From positions 312,401,128-312,465,127 of the forward strand of contig CM060964.1 in assembly GCA_030765045.1 (NCBI GenBank): 64,000 bases of DNA. Direction: 5' to 3'. Each line of letters starts with the position of its first letter. The stretch's first letter is position 1. The DNA is from Tenodera sinensis. Lineage: Eukaryota; Arthropoda; Insecta; Mantodea; Mantidae. Position numbers and translations under genes: made by a program. Positions 1 through 12,990 of this stretch are shown here, one piece after another. The notes under the pieces were generated by a model that saw only the letters and a program-made list of their open reading frames with translations, had not been told where the DNA came from and did not search any database.

Positions 1-782
1 CATCGGAAAGCACTTAATGCTCCGGAGGTGTTGTGTGGCCCTGAGAAAGAACAAAGCCGCAAGGACTTCTGTACACCTTTGTTAATTAGAAACGTCACCT
101 GCAAACGAAAAGAGCGAGGTATCAGGAAGCCAATTAACGCCGAGAGAAACCCAACACGCTCCTTTTGTGTATCCCGTTCCTGAGGAGACACTCTCACAGA
201 ATGAGCGCGTTCTCTGCACCTGGGGCAACAGGTGAGCCGCACGTGGGAGAAAAAGTGTGGGGTCACGGCAGCAATGGACCTCACAGCATGTCTACAACAC
301 GCTCACAAAAGACGTGCGTCAACTTATTGCTTACTGTACACGCGCGCTTCTGAAACAAGCGAAATATAACCAGTTATTGCTGGGATTCATTTTAATGTAT
401 TTGTTTTTATAACTCGGCTACATAATTCTTTAGTTTTATATATACATTATGTGTATGTCCCTACAGTCATGGAAAAAGCATTCATATACTGTTGTTTAAG
501 CCGAATAACTTTGCTTATTAGAACTATTTGCCAAAACCAGAAATGTTATTTGTTAAACTAACAGTATTTCCTCCCGATTCAGTATGTTTTAAGAGTAAAC
601 TAAGTTAGTCTTGTGAAAAAGTAAATGCAAATTTTGTACCGCTGGCTTCGCGAAACGGGAACAAAAGTATTCATACACTCAAAATGTCAATTTACATAAA
701 ATAATAATGATGTTCGTACTTTGCAGCAGGCATTCCTCGTCTATTTAGCACCTCTGTTAATTTCTTTGTCATGGGATGAACC

Positions 783-784
<2 letters not shown>
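1..784. other. unannotated sequence
   Basis: I see no gene, repeat family or RNA here. The short open frame at 165-353 has no recognisable motif and lies in AT-rich flank. The stretch from about 360 onward is AT-rich with no structure I can name. Confidence 0.5.

Positions 785-817
<33 letters not shown>
785..817. repeat. poly-T tract, 33 bp
   Basis: An uninterrupted run of 33 T. It could be the reverse complement of a retroposon poly-A tail, but no body of an element is recognisable on the left side. Confidence 0.95.
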
Positions 818-818
<1 letters not shown>

Positions 819-927
819 TAGTCTCTGAGACTCTAGTGTAATATTTTAAAATTCTTATCGTAGACATTGTTTCAGAGTCGTTTTACTTCGCATTTCATAT
901 TTTCTGTCCATTCTTCCAATTGTACTA

Positions 928-1675
928 CAGTAAAATCTGACTAAACCGGACCCCCTATATATCGGAAACCTGGCAACCCGTAAATACATCTTGGAACGGC
1001 GCTATTTCCTATGTTAAATATCACTCTAAACCGGAAAACTGTCTAACGCGGAAACGGAATAGCTTTACCGGAACCGTTTGCATAAATAATCTAAGATGGA
1101 TTTCGACTATGCATAGTTACGTACTTTGATAACGAACTTGCCACGACTGAAGACATTCAAAGTGCAGCAGATATTGCTGCTGGAAACAGCAGTTATGAAG
1201 TCATGGAAGGAATGGACGACGATGACGACAACGATGGCAACGATTACGACGACGAATGGAAGTCAAAAATACGCAATTCTAGAAAATCATTATCTGTTGT
1301 GAGTGACCTTGAGGAATTTGCAACTTCCAAGAATGTTCCAGAACTCCTGGAGCTGATGCAGGATGCAAAGGAGTCATAGTCTTGTGAAGAAGTCGTGACA
1401 GTGCACTTTGACGGATATGTGAGGGGAAGGGAAACTAGTGGAGAAACTACAGTTAGGTATGGCATGTAAGTTGAAAGTGCAGAAAAATATACAATTGAAC
1501 ATATTCTTTATTTACAGCATTTTATTTTAAACTATTCCTTCACTTTAATTCTATACGGTTATATTTTTGTACCTTGTTTTACTAAAACATGTACAACTCT
1601 TTGTAAGACGGAAACACGTGAAAACTGAAAAATATTACTGAAAGGAACGCGTTCCATTTTAGGCAGGTTTTACTG
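928..1675 (+). mobile_element. Tigger/pogo-like DNA transposon remnant
   Basis: The left end reads CAGTAAAATCTGACTAAACC. The right end, read in reverse complement, is CAGTAAAACCTGCCTAAAAT. These are imperfect terminal inverted repeats of the kind pogo/Tigger elements carry. A TA dinucleotide (926-927) precedes the left end, as expected for TA target-site duplication; the right flank reads AA, so that copy has mutated. The element is only about 750 bp, so most of the transposase is missing. It contains just the acidic C-terminal tail of the protein (1116-1379) followed by a short 3' untranslated part. It is therefore an internally deleted, dead copy. The superfamily rests on the ends and the tail peptide, not on a catalytic domain. 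Confidence 0.75.
1116..1379 (+). pseudogene. Tigger transposase C-terminal tail
   Basis: An open stretch of 87 codons lies inside the element and ends at TAG (1377-1379). It reads VTYFDNELATTEDIQSAADI, then an Asp-rich run (about ten Asp with Asn and Gly), then EWKSKIRNSRKS and ELLELMQDAKES. The order 'FDNELATTEDI, acidic run, short leucine-rich end' matches the C-terminal tail that follows the DDE domain in Tigger transposases. There is no start codon, no DNA-binding domain and no catalytic triad, so no function is possible. The upstream DNA in the same frame contains stops. The acidic run could also be mistaken for a low-complexity gene fragment, but the matching transposon ends around it make the transposase reading more likely. 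Confidence 0.6.
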
Positions 1676-1759
1676 AAAAAATATGTTCCGTTGGATTAAG
1701 GTGTGCGCCCTGTGCTAGAAACTCGGGAATTGGGGAGTATGGTACAGCAACCCCAAATG

Positions 1760-2176
1760 AACAATTTCCACTGTATCTTAGGACCGTGTTGTTGATGGTA
1801 ATAATCTGGGACTAAATGCAAACTATCAGCATCTTTTGCGGATTTTCCTTTAGGATATTTAAATACTTAAATCTATCCATGTTACCTGCAACAAAAAGAA
1901 GTTGCTCGACACAACATTTAGCGATACAGCCCCACAACATAATTCCTCCACACCGTGATTTCCTGTGGGTTGAATGTGTTTGGGATCAAGCTCAGTCTTC
2001 TCCACATAAAATTCTGCTATCATTTAGAAATATGTTAAACTTACTTTCAACCGTAAGCATTACCTTGCGTAGAAACTTGCATTCTTCCTTATAAGCTCTC
2101 GAGCAAATTCAAGGCTCAATTTCTTGCTCTTTTTGCTGATGTGACGTTTTCTTTTAGGTGCTCTAACTCCATAACC
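1760..2176 (-). pseudogene. Tc1-like transposase fragment
   Basis: Read on the minus strand, the region gives GYGVRAPKRKRHISKKSKK followed by LSLEFARELIRKNASFY, then after a frameshift TVESKFNIF, then GGIMLWGC (1926-1949), then GNMDRFKYLNILKENPQK and finally HQQHGPK. This is the order found in Tc1 transposases: the pre-catalytic segment, the first catalytic region (normally TDESKFN), the GGGIMLWGC block, the YLNIL block and the QQDNDPKH second catalytic region. Both visible catalytic aspartates are lost: the first is replaced by Val and the second reads QQHG. Stops and at least one frameshift are present, the N-terminal helix-turn-helix part is not visible, and the C-terminus with the third acidic residue is gone. 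It is a dead fossil. No terminal inverted repeats could be picked out. Confidence 0.75.
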
Positions 2177-3879
2177 TGCACTGAGAATATAACAAACCTC
2201 TTAGTGTGGGTTCCTTCCCAAAATTATAAACATGCGCAGACAATGCAGAAGGTGTCAATTTAGCATATTTTTGGCCATCCATATTAACATATTTGTGTTT
2301 CTCTTTACATTAGCTTCTGTGGTCAACTCTTTATTCACGGTATTAGGTGAAGGTTTTACAAATAACCATCCTAAATGGAAGATGCGGCGGAAAAATGTTC
2401 AGCGAGAAGCACTTTTTAGGCATTTTGAGGCCACTTACTACGAATGGACCATATTTCTCAGTAGTAAAACAGTACATAAGTGTTACCCTCTTCATTCGTT
2501 TGGGGTTATTAAAGGGGAAAAGACAACTTAATGAGTATGGAGTTGAAAACTTTGAAAACTGTTGGATGGAAAGCAATTTGGAGGATTTTCAATAGGAATA
2601 GAAAATATGTCAGAATGAAGGTGAGGTGATCCTCCACACCAGAATTAAGAACCGTTTACCGCAGGACATCCTCCTACTCTAGGAAGATCTGTGGAGAATT
2701 AACTCCACAGTTCGCAGCAACCTCGGCCTGTTTTCAGTGCTGCTGAGGTACCTGATTGAGTCTTACCACATTCTAGACCTAATGTCACAGTGGTTTTGTA
2801 TTCTTATACGTTTTGTTATGCTGTGTGCAATATGTTATGTGTATTTCTGTACTACGAATTTCCCTGTGTTTTATTTTGTTTTTGTGTTCCTTTTATCACA
2901 GTCTTTACTGTTTGCTGAGCGGCTGTTTCCTTAAAATTAAAAAAAAAATGATAAAAGAACGCAATATCAGCAATAAAGTAATTAATTTATTTTATATAAG
3001 CATAAATAAACTAATATTTGGAAAATTTATGTTTTGCCAAAACTGCCAATGCCAGGGGCAATGCTGTGTACTTGTGCTACTTAAAAGTAAACCGGAAAAA
3101 GTGCGGGGTCATTACAACAATGGACTTGTGTATGGTAAAAACTAGGCTTCAACAAGCTGCACAGTTCTTCATAAGACTGGCATAACGTTATTGTTTAGAA
3201 TTATATGCAAACTTAGACAGACTATCGAAATAAACCATATTAGAAAACATGGTAAAAACAGTTAATATTTCATACTTTTGCATGAGAAATTATAATTTTC
3301 CGTTTATTAATTATTCCATTGCGGCAGCATTTTTATTGTTCGCGGAGTTTGCCTCGGCTATGACTCATCTCGTGGGTGATTACAGCGGTTCGGTTGTGAA
3401 ATAATTAACTCTGAAATTATTTTCGCATTATCCTGCAAACTTTTATTTTTCTTCTCATATTAACATTGATATTTACCAGTTGGGCTTTCTCTTTAGCAAT
3501 AATACACCTTCGCGTATTTCCGCTTACTGACATTCCCGATTATTACTCCCCTGCAGTTATGAATTTAGCGTCCTCTTGTTTTCCACCTCCAATCGGTCTT
3601 TTTGCGATTATTATTGGTGCAGATTTATACTAATTCCGTAATTCCCAGTTGTCCACCAATGTCGTATTTCAGGAGGTTCACGCTGAGTGAACACGCGTAC
3701 TATTAGGATGAACAAATGATCTAAAGGTTTTAGGTGTGCCTTTTTCTCATTGTTTGGGGACCTTGCGTTAATAGCTGTATTTACCTGTACGTCACAAATC
3801 CTGCAATATCGCTGACACACGTGGTTATTCATATTCATTTTATTATTTTTTTCCCCTTTGTTTCCGGCAATCTACGGAC
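2177..3879. other. unannotated sequence
   Basis: There is no recognisable gene. A 99-codon plus-strand open frame (2232-2531) overlaps open frames on the other strand and shows no motif. It may include decayed upstream Tc1 sequence, but I could not align it. From about 2740 the DNA is AT-rich with scattered short frames. Confidence 0.4.
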
Positions 3880-5547
<1,668 letters not shown>

Positions 5548-6180
5548 GGTTGATGCACTCAGTCACATATCGCATAGCACAGCCAAAATGGTCCATTTCT
5601 CTCCAGCTTTGTAAAATTCCCACCGAAAGAATAAAAATGGGTCTTCTAAAGTAAATACATGTTACATCTTCAATCCTGTATATTTGTTACAGCAAAGCTA
5701 ATTACGATTCGAAAGTTTAAATCTGAAATGACAGAAATAATGCCACAGCCCGAATTCGAACCACGGATATTCCGTATCGACTTTCTCGCGCTGATATATC
5801 GTGTCTCCTATAGCATATGCATCCTGGAGAGTATACAACGTGACTTCAGCAAACTGTTCTAAGGTAAATGTCCCTTAAAGGTGACGTACAATGGTTAACG
5901 AAAACACGTATGACATGTCCCTCCCGTGACAACGAATTACCAAGTTTGATTCGACTTCCCAGCCATAGCCACGCAGGCAGAACGAAAGAAAAGTTGAGAG
6001 ACATGGAGTCAATAACTGTTAATTGTAGATCAGGACGTAAAAATCACCTGCAGCACCGCAAGTAGCCTTTAAGTCAATCAGTAAGAACGCCATGTGCGCC
6101 TTGGGGCGTCGGATTCGCAGCACTGAATTCTAGTCTCTCTACCATTCATCTATAAGCAGAAAGAGCTAAAATTGTATTCC
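5548..6180. other. mostly unannotated; degraded SINE-like block
   Basis: There is no gene. Around 5745-5770 the minus strand carries a B-box-like string (ccgtggttcgaattcgggct), as in the tRNA-derived SINEs elsewhere in the window, but no A box or tail could be aligned. The rest has no recognisable content. Confidence 0.35.
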
Positions 6181-6184
6181 ACCT

Positions 6185-6330
6185 AAGACGCGCGAGGTGG
6201 CGCCGCTGTAACATGTGCGACTTGCATTCGGGAGGTCAGGGGTTCGACCCCCATCGACCGCGCACTCTGACTTGGATTTCCCCTAGTCACTTAGGCGTAC
6301 TTACATTCATGTCACGATTTCCTTTCCTTC
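6185..6330 (+). mobile_element. tRNA-derived SINE (family S)
   Basis: A Pol III B box, ggttcgacccc, is at 6241-6251, and an A-box-like ggtggcgccgctgtaa lies about 45 bp upstream. The following segment (ttggatttcccctagtcact, then taggcgtac) matches the body of the minus-strand SINE at 57870-58035 (both share ttcgggaggtc before the B box). This is a tRNA-derived retroposon, not a tRNA gene, because the acceptor arms do not pair. Confidence 0.7.
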
Positions 6331-6479
6331 ATTTCCCTTTAATGCTGGATGGCGTTGTATGGTCACTATGCTCTAGAATGGCAGGGAAACTTCTCGACTC
6401 CGGAGTTTTGATTCCTGGGTTCAGAGGATCCCGGCGCCGAGATAAAGGTCTCTCAGCACTTTTCTCCTCCGTGGTGTAC

Positions 6480-6700
6480 CCTTTATTCCTTTACCCTTTA
6501 CTCCACCCAAAAAATCCATATAGATATTTTGCCAGAAATAGATGTTTTGTTGAGCTACTAGAACGGGTCCCAGAAATAACTAACTGAATGTAGCCATGAT
6601 GTTGAGTATTACAAAAATTCCCTTACTTCTGAATGAATTTTATATAATTTGGCATAACTCCTACACCATTAGATATAATAAACTCTTAGTACGTAAACAA
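6480..6700 (+). repeat. GTR-family repeat, weak partial copy
   Basis: This is a diverged match to the head of the GTR family (tactccacccaaaaaatcca, then gccagaaatagatgttttg) followed by pieces of the body (gaatgaattttatat). There is no GT array. Confidence 0.4.
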
Positions 6701-7654
6701 TTAAATCTCGTTAGAACGCACTTGTGTCAAATGAATTTACTGTAACATTGACTATTTTCAACACGTACGTTGACATTAGCTTCAGTTTTCAAATATTTTC
6801 CTATATTTTGAAGTACTTGTACTCCAAAAGCACATGATGTTTAAAGATATGATTACCACTTCAGGCTCTTTCATCCCCTCGATATACATCAAAAAGGTTT
6901 TGTGCACGTTTATGTGATTAAATTGAACATGCATGTATAAAAGCAGCCTTATGTTACAATATTTTGTGGGAGAGGTATAAAATTAAACGACGTGGGTAGA
7001 GAAAGTCATGTGAATATCACACGTTAGATATTGTTTCCCCAATGCAAAAGTTGCGCTTTGTTTTCTGTACCATGCATGCAACTACACCCTTATTAATCAT
7101 GACTGACAATGTGAAAAAAGAATCAGATTTTATATTAATGCTGTAATATAACAGTAACAGATGGCATAGGAAGATGACTTTGCAGCTATAGTCACGTGTA
7201 CCCATACATACACACATAGTACTTTGGTAAAATATAGTTATAACTACAATTATAGGATATTGTCGTTCATTGATTCCAGACCAGTCATTTAAAAGTTTTC
7301 TTAGCAATTTTTCTGATAGCAATAATACTAATTGTTATTTATTCAAATATGTTAACAACAGTACAGCTGATTCACGACCATAACACTTCACTATCCCACT
7401 GTATTAATAGCAAAATAACAATAGATAAATGAAGGTGAGTGCCAAAGTAAGATCCTTTATCTGGGACACACTAACTGATGTGCATTGCAATCATTGTGGT
7501 GTGACCTGGATATGCAAGCGACGTTAAATATGCAAAAGTATTGAACGAAAATAAGACAAGTACGTTCAATAAAAATCTGATGCTTTACACTCCTATTAGA
7601 TCTTTACGATTGCCATTCTCTTTACGTTTTTTCTTAATCGATATTATTCTGTCT
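6701..7654. other. unannotated AT-rich sequence
   Basis: There is no gene. Near 6990-7030 a short string (gtagagaaagtcatgtgaat) matches the tail of the GTR family. Nothing else is recognised. Confidence 0.4.
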
Positions 7655-8445
7655 AATTCACATGGCTTTCTTTACTCTTGTGCTAACTACTCTTAAAAAC
7701 CCTTATTCCCCTATCTTCTTCATGTTAATCGAGACAAACATTTGCAGAAATTATCTTATTACATATTTGCTTGTAGGTGCAAGGGGAATAAGAGAATGCA
7801 GTAGACTTTGTATTTGCATGTTTTTGCACAGTCAAGCGATAAAAAAGTGAACAACGACCTTCCATTTGAAAAAAGTTTAACTATTGCAAAATTCACACAA
7901 ATAACAAGGAACATCTCCTAAAGGGCCCACTCGACCAAAAAAAAAAAAAAAAAAAAACTTGGACATAACTTGTGTGTTTTAACGATATCTACATGCTTTG
8001 TATAGTAAGATTTGGTATATTTCTTACAGTTTGCCAGTTATGAAAAATTCATCAAAAGTAAGCAGGGCTACATGGGCTTTAACCAGAAAATTCAAAATAT
8101 ACATTTCATTTCCCATAAAAACATGTTAAGCACATGACATTTTAATCAAAATCGTTAGAGCCAGTTTTGAGAAAATCAAAATGTTCTAACAATTTTCCAT
8201 GTAAAGGGCAGTTTATAGGAGGAATTTTCTGCAAAACCTTCCTGGCGCATCCTTGGAAGATATTAAACTTAAGTACCAACTTTGGTGTTTAACCAACTTC
8301 TAGTTTTTGAGTTATGTTGTTCTAAAGATGTTTTTTTTTTTTAATTCTTTTTGGAGCCTCATATATTTCCGGTGAAAGCTAGATATAGAAATTTTGGGTC
8401 GAATACAATGCTTCTACTTACTACCGTAGTTGAGAAAGTAAAATT
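7655..8445 (-). repeat. GTR-family repeat, near-complete copy
   Basis: This is a copy of the commonest dispersed repeat in the window, here reading tail to head on the plus strand. The tail (cacatggctttctttactc) is at the left. In the middle is the conserved body with strings such as aatcaaaatcgttagagcca and aaattcaaaatatacatttc. The head (atttccggtgaaagctag, then gaatacaatgcttctac, then gtagttgagaaagtaaaa) is at the right. The position where other copies carry a GT array holds a short T run (about 8331-8344). A 21-bp A run (7937-7957) interrupts the tail half. I see no reading frame preserved between copies. By size and ends it resembles a non-autonomous DNA transposon, but that is inference. 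Confidence 0.8.
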
Positions 8446-9459
8446 AGAGAATAATTGTATTGTTTAAGGAGAATATGTTTTGTCTTCCACACACCGCAGT
8501 TAACAAAACGGTATTGAATTCGACAACTGTTTTGTGTAGTTCGTTTATAAGCCTGAGGCTTGGAAACGTGAGCGAGCGTTGGTTCAGGGGAGCGAGGTCA
8601 CCCTACCCCTCAAAGCAAAGTCGGTATTGAAGGCGGGTGAAGGTCGCCGTACTGAGGGAGGCTCTTTCCTACACCACTCTACATGTCACAGGCTTTGTCA
8701 TGACCTACGCTGGCTTGCACGGCTTAACCCTTTAAGCCTTCTCGCTCTATCACCCCCATCTCGAATAAACAGGTATTTCTCAACTCTCTCTTATCTAGCA
8801 AATAATGTCATGTGACTTTATGAAATCTTAAACACGTTTCGTCTCCTGTCCAGTTCAACCGTGACGTGTAGGAATTCTCCCAACTGCTGTTACATCCAGA
8901 TGTTTAAGATAATTAAAGTGCCAAAACGACCAGACATGTGATACTTCATGAAAACCACATGTTGGAAGATAAGAAGCTGACCTCTGTAAAATTAATAAAA
9001 TGAAAGTCTCATTTCTGGCGCCCCCCTGCGCTTCAGAACAAATGATTTATTACCGCGCGGAATGGTGGGGTTGTGGCGGGGAAAGGCGGACGCGCACTAA
9101 CAGAGGCTGCGCTGCAGATGTTGAAAACACCTTCCGATTGGGGGGCCCGAACCCTGTACCCATCGTGACCCCAGCGTGCTATTCGTCGGGCGCCGCCCCT
9201 CCCACTTGGTTAATGGGGCGCCTCCCCATCACCCTCTTGCCCTCCGACCTACTCCAGCTTCCTCCTGGGACAGTAATCATCACCAACGTTGTTTCAAATT
9301 CTTCACTCAAATGCTACTAACAGCTAATATTGTACAGTATAATAATCCAAAAATTTGTGATTTCATATTTTGGCTTTTAAAATTGTTTCTGAAAATTGTC
9401 AAACATTTATGCTAAAAGAAAAGTTAATATTTTAAATGATAATTCATGCAAAACATATA
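8446..9459. other. two GC-richer islands in unannotated DNA
   Basis: The islands at about 8560-8770 and 9005-9270 are clearly richer in G+C than their surroundings. The second includes gcgcccccctgcgcttcag and ggtgggg/ggcggg strings and a 106-codon open frame from 9000, with no motif I recognise. They could be conserved noncoding elements, an untranslated exon or decayed GC-rich repeats. Confidence 0.35.
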
Positions 9460-9860
9460 TTTTTACTCTCTCTACTTTTTGCCTATAGTAAGAAGAGAAA
9501 TTATTGTATTCCACCTAAAAATTCGATATTTTATCAGATATACACGTTTTAAGCCCCCTTAATAAAATATGTTACCAAAAGATCGACCTATAGGTGTGCA
9601 TGTTTAAGAGAAAGAACTGAATAACTTAAATCTAACATTTGATATTTAAGTCCTGCATATTCCAAAGATACAGCACAATTATTTTCAATAAACTCGAAAT
9701 CAAACTACCCTTTAAATTAAGTATCCTTTATCTTTTATTTTATCAAAAAATGGCTCTAACAATTATGATTAAAATGGCACATGTTTAAGATATTTGTTTA
9801 GCAAATGGTATTGTATAACTATTTTCTGGGAATAGCCTGTGAACTACTCTTCATACTAAA
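9460..9860 (+). repeat. GTR-family repeat, 5' part
   Basis: The head (tactctctctac, then tattgtattccacctaaaaa) is followed by a degraded body (atggctctaacaattatgat, then gattaaaatggcacatgttt). There is no GT array, and the tail is missing. Confidence 0.7.
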
Positions 9861-10275
9861 TACACTTTATATATTTGATAAAACTAATAAATGTATAAAA
9901 CTTTCTACACGCAGATCTCGTTCAAGTTAAATTAAGTTTTTTTTTTTTTTTCGGCATTAACCACCTCCAAGACATTTTTCTTATTATAGTTTTCAACGTT
10001 CAAATGCAATACTTTTTACTTTCTCTATTGCTTAACTATACTAAGCAGAGGAAATGTATTCCATCCAAAAAGTCGATATCAAGACTTCGCCGAAATAAAC
10101 GTTTTGAGGTTGCTTGAGTAAAAAATAAAAAAAATTTAGAAAAATCGTCTGTGAGTGTCCATGTGTGGAGGGTTGTGCCTGTGGATGTGTGTGTAACTCC
10201 AAATGGAAAATTGTTGTAATCACTCGAGTTGGTATACAGTTTAGATATGTTCTAAGGATACCAGGCGAAGATTTT

Positions 10276-10332
10276 CAAGTGAGTGAGTGTGTTGGGTTTA
10301 AGGGCCCGTCGACAACTTGGTCATTAGGGCCC
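10276..10332 (-). mobile_element. family D retroposon 3' end, with target-site duplication
   Basis: A 57-bp insert (containing gggtttaagggcccgtcgac) lies between two perfect copies of cgaagatttt (10266-10275 and 10333-10342). The same site is uninterrupted in other GTR copies, so the empty allele is known. The constant end carries (gtgagt)n, which on the element's own strand is an (ACTCAC)n tail. Confidence 0.85.
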
Positions 10333-10871
10333 CGAAGATTTTGAAGAAAATCTGCTACTCCAAAATACCTATGGAAAAGATTACGGAATTTGTTATTTTA
10401 TCAAACATAGCTCTAAGGATTTTATTAAAATATAAAATGATCAAGATATGTGCATGACCAAACATGTGTATGTTAAATTTTCTGAAGATTGCTTGTGAAG
10501 CCGCCTCGTTCTGAATGATACTCTAAAAGCGGTAACCCATAAGAGGCGCAGAAAAGCCAAAATAAAGTTGTAGATTTCTTTAAAGAACACAACTTATGTC
10601 AAATGTTTGTAACATTAATCATTTCCGAGATATTCGTTGTTATTTTAGCAGTTATTTCTAGCAGTCATGCAGAGAGTAAATTGCGAGCCTGAGTAGAGAA
10701 CCCCTCTCTTTAAAGCCTATCGCTACAGCCTAATGTATCCTCTTGGTAGCGGAACCATTTCTCTAAATGTTTGTGTGGGATGAAATAGATAGAAGAAAAA
10801 TAATGTTTTAAGAAGTATTTTGAAAAATATTGGACAGAGAAACTAATGTGAAAGTAAAAACAGATATTTTA

Positions 10872-10873
<2 letters not shown>

Positions 10874-10911
<38 letters not shown>
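10874..10911. repeat. poly-T tract, 38 bp
   Basis: An uninterrupted T run inside the GTR copy; it may be the tail of a minus-strand retroposon insertion. Confidence 0.95.
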
Positions 10912-10912
<1 letters not shown>

Positions 10913-11310
10913 TGATTATGCAAAGAGTGAATATTCAAAGCCATCACATGAAAATCCGCTTTTTAAACATTTCCTTATCCCTTCAGGCTACAGTATACCC
11001 TTTATACTTATAAAGAAATATATAATAAAACAAAATTTTCCAAACATTTAACTCAATTCACAAATAGATAGAAGAATAAACTTTTATAAGAATAGTTGGT
11101 AGAAGAATGGATAGAAAAATTCATATGAATGTAGCACAATAAAAGGTTTTAAAATGTCTTATTCATGTTATCAGGTAAGTTCTATTGTACAGTTAATACG
11201 TGGTATGTTCATTAATTAGGTAAATTTTCTAAGCACTTATTTTCATCCTCACAAGCATTTAAGTTTATGTGATAATGATTAACACAATAGGATTCAACAG
11301 TATCAACATA

Positions 11311-11750
11311 TGTGGAACTATTAAAAGAACTTTAAAAACACAAGGAAAGAAACACATCTTACATTGTATAAAGTTATAAACACCCCAGTAAAATTATATG
11401 GGTGTGAAAGTTGCGTTTTAGGACAGAAAGTTCAGTTCTGTTGACAGTTTTTAGAGTAGTTTAGGGAGTAACAAGATGGGATAGATTGACCATTGAAGAA
11501 ATAAGAAAAGATTTAAAGCTTAGAGCAATAGGAGATATCAACCAGAATAATAAACAACAAAGGTAGGACTATCTCAGTAGAATGGATTCAAGCAGGCTAC
11601 CAAAAAGGGTGCTAGAATACAAACCTAAGGATGAAGATCGATACGAAGACCAATGTTAAGGTGAAAGTGAGACCGAAGAAGACCAATGGCCTAACCCATG
11701 AAAGGGGGAAGAAGAAATACGAGCATTTAACTACTTTAGGAAAGAAAACT
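11311..11750 (+). pseudogene. LINE reverse transcriptase C-terminal fragment
   Basis: On the plus strand the order of peptides is TLYKVINTPVKLYGCES, then VTRWDRLTIEEIRKDL, then RAIGDINQNNKQ, then DYLSRMDSSRLPKRVLEYKP. This is the C-terminal region of non-LTR retrotransposon reverse transcriptases: the 'LYGCESW' block, the 'R.DRLRNEDIRKEL' block and the 'W..HL.RM...RLPK..L.Y.P' zinc-knuckle-like region. Several stops and frameshifts are present, and no catalytic domain is included. The fragment is on the opposite strand to the 3880-5275 remnant and differs from it in sequence, so it comes from another element. It ends before a poorly defined 3' flank; no poly-A tail or target-site duplication is visible. 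Confidence 0.75.
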
Positions 11751-11794
11751 TCAGATAAGTTGTGATATGCATGCATTAAAGGGTCAAATAATTC

Positions 11795-11930
11795 CGTTTG
11801 GTGTGAGTGGCGTGTCTGTCTTCTAAAGCGATTGGTCTGAATTCAAATCTCAATGGGAAGGATTTTTTTTCGGAAGGCTTTTACAGGATTTCCCTTATCT
11901 CCAATAAAATACAAGTACTGCTATATGCAA
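11795..11930 (+). mobile_element. tRNA-derived SINE remnant (family S)
   Basis: A degenerate A-box area (ggtgtgagtggcgtgtctgt) is followed by a decayed B box (tgaattcaaatctca) and the body gggaaggattttttttcgg. The arrangement matches the SINEs at 34815 and 36110. Confidence 0.5.
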
Positions 11931-12425
11931 TTGCTTTTTTAAAAAGGAAGCGTACCTATAGTTTCAAGATGATTTAAAGCAAATTTAGCTGGAAAATAAT
12001 TCATGAATTATACAGATTACTCTGCTGCATCTTGTGAATTATTGTGAAGTATTTTGAGTTACCAATAGTGTCTATTAGCTTCGCATCAGTCATTTTATTT
12101 ACCTCTAGAGTTTTCTAAGACATGCCATAAATTCTAAGAATTTAAATTTCATTAAAAAAGAGTGGTAAGACAAATTTACAAAGGCAAACAATCAATTTAA
12201 ATGCACGGTTTAGAGGTTATTTATTCTGAATGAGGAAGATCTGCAAAACATATTTTCATCGAAAATAGAAAATAACTTTTCACACTTCCTAGCATTCTCA
12301 AAGGTACCATTATCCTGGTGTACTTCCGTAAAAGTTTGCGTGTGTAGTTGAAATAGGAAAGTAGAATATCTGTTGTCTAACTTCCGCCTTGCAACTTACA
12401 TTTTAAAGTCACTGATCCGTCATCT
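11931..12425. other. unannotated sequence
   Basis: AT-rich DNA with no recognisable gene or repeat. Confidence 0.4.
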
Positions 12426-12438
12426 TATATACGGATAT

Positions 12439-12499
12439 GGCTCTAATGACCAAGTTGTCGACGGGCCCTTAAACAAAACACACTCACACTCACACTCAC
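12439..12499 (+). mobile_element. family D retroposon 3' end, with target-site duplication
   Basis: A 61-bp insert (aatgaccaagttgtcgacgg, then the (cactca)n tail) sits between two perfect copies of tatatacggatat (12426-12438 and 12500-12512). This is the longest of the short family D copies, and its tail shows three (actcac) units. Confidence 0.85.
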
Positions 12500-12557
12500 T
12501 ATATACGGATATATTACGTAAGAGTTTGCAATTTTCAATCTCCCCCTTTGATTTATG

Positions 12558-12990
12558 GAAGGTGTGTTTGAAAAGTTCGGCGAATGGTCCCATACACTAC
12601 AAACCACACTGGTTAGGATGAGGCGACCACGCATGCGTACAGTTATCATCGTGTAAATTACCGAAGTGGAACAGTGGTGCACGCTGCGACCAAGCTTACG
12701 GAGCCAGTGTGGGAACTCGTGTCATTCTTACGAACATTTGAAAGAGCGGAAGATTAGCGTACGGTTTGTACAGTTCATGTTGACAGACGAGCAGAAGCAA
12801 CCTCGGATGGAAATGTATGGAGATTTGATCGACATGTTTCACCGGAATCCGCACGTTTTGGTAACCATCAGTAAGGGAGACGAAACCTTGGTGAATTTCT
12901 ACCCGAGGGTCAAACTGTCAATGAAGAAGTTTTAAAATGGAACTGCAACACATTTGGTGGATTGGGGCATAACCCATTCCTTTCTGCACG
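12558..12990 (+). pseudogene. mariner-like transposase fragment
   Basis: The frame at 12666-12935 contains MLTDEQKQPRMEMYGDLIDM, then HRNPHVLVTISKGDETLVNF. This is the region of mariner transposases that runs from the linker after the helix-turn-helix into the first catalytic aspartate (typical form TGDETW). Here it reads KGDETLV, so the Asp is kept. The DNA at 12558-12590 (ggtgtgtttgaaaagttcgg) resembles a mariner 5' end. The second and third catalytic aspartates are absent, because homology stops near 12935. Sequence between the 5' end and 12760 gives only scattered matches. It is a truncated dead copy and, by its sequence, belongs to a different mariner lineage from the ones at 26467 and 46100. 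Confidence 0.7.

Larger units (their letters stand above)
10005..11145 (+). repeat. GTR-family repeat with nested insertions
   Basis: The head is at about 10012 (tttttactttctctattgc), a degenerate GT-rich segment at about 10150-10195, the body from about 10333, and a tail-like end at about 11040-11145 (aataaacttttataagaata, then catatgaatgtagcacaa). It carries a family D insertion at 10276-10332, and a 38-bp T run (10874-10911) with unrelated sequence between body and tail. Confidence 0.7.
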
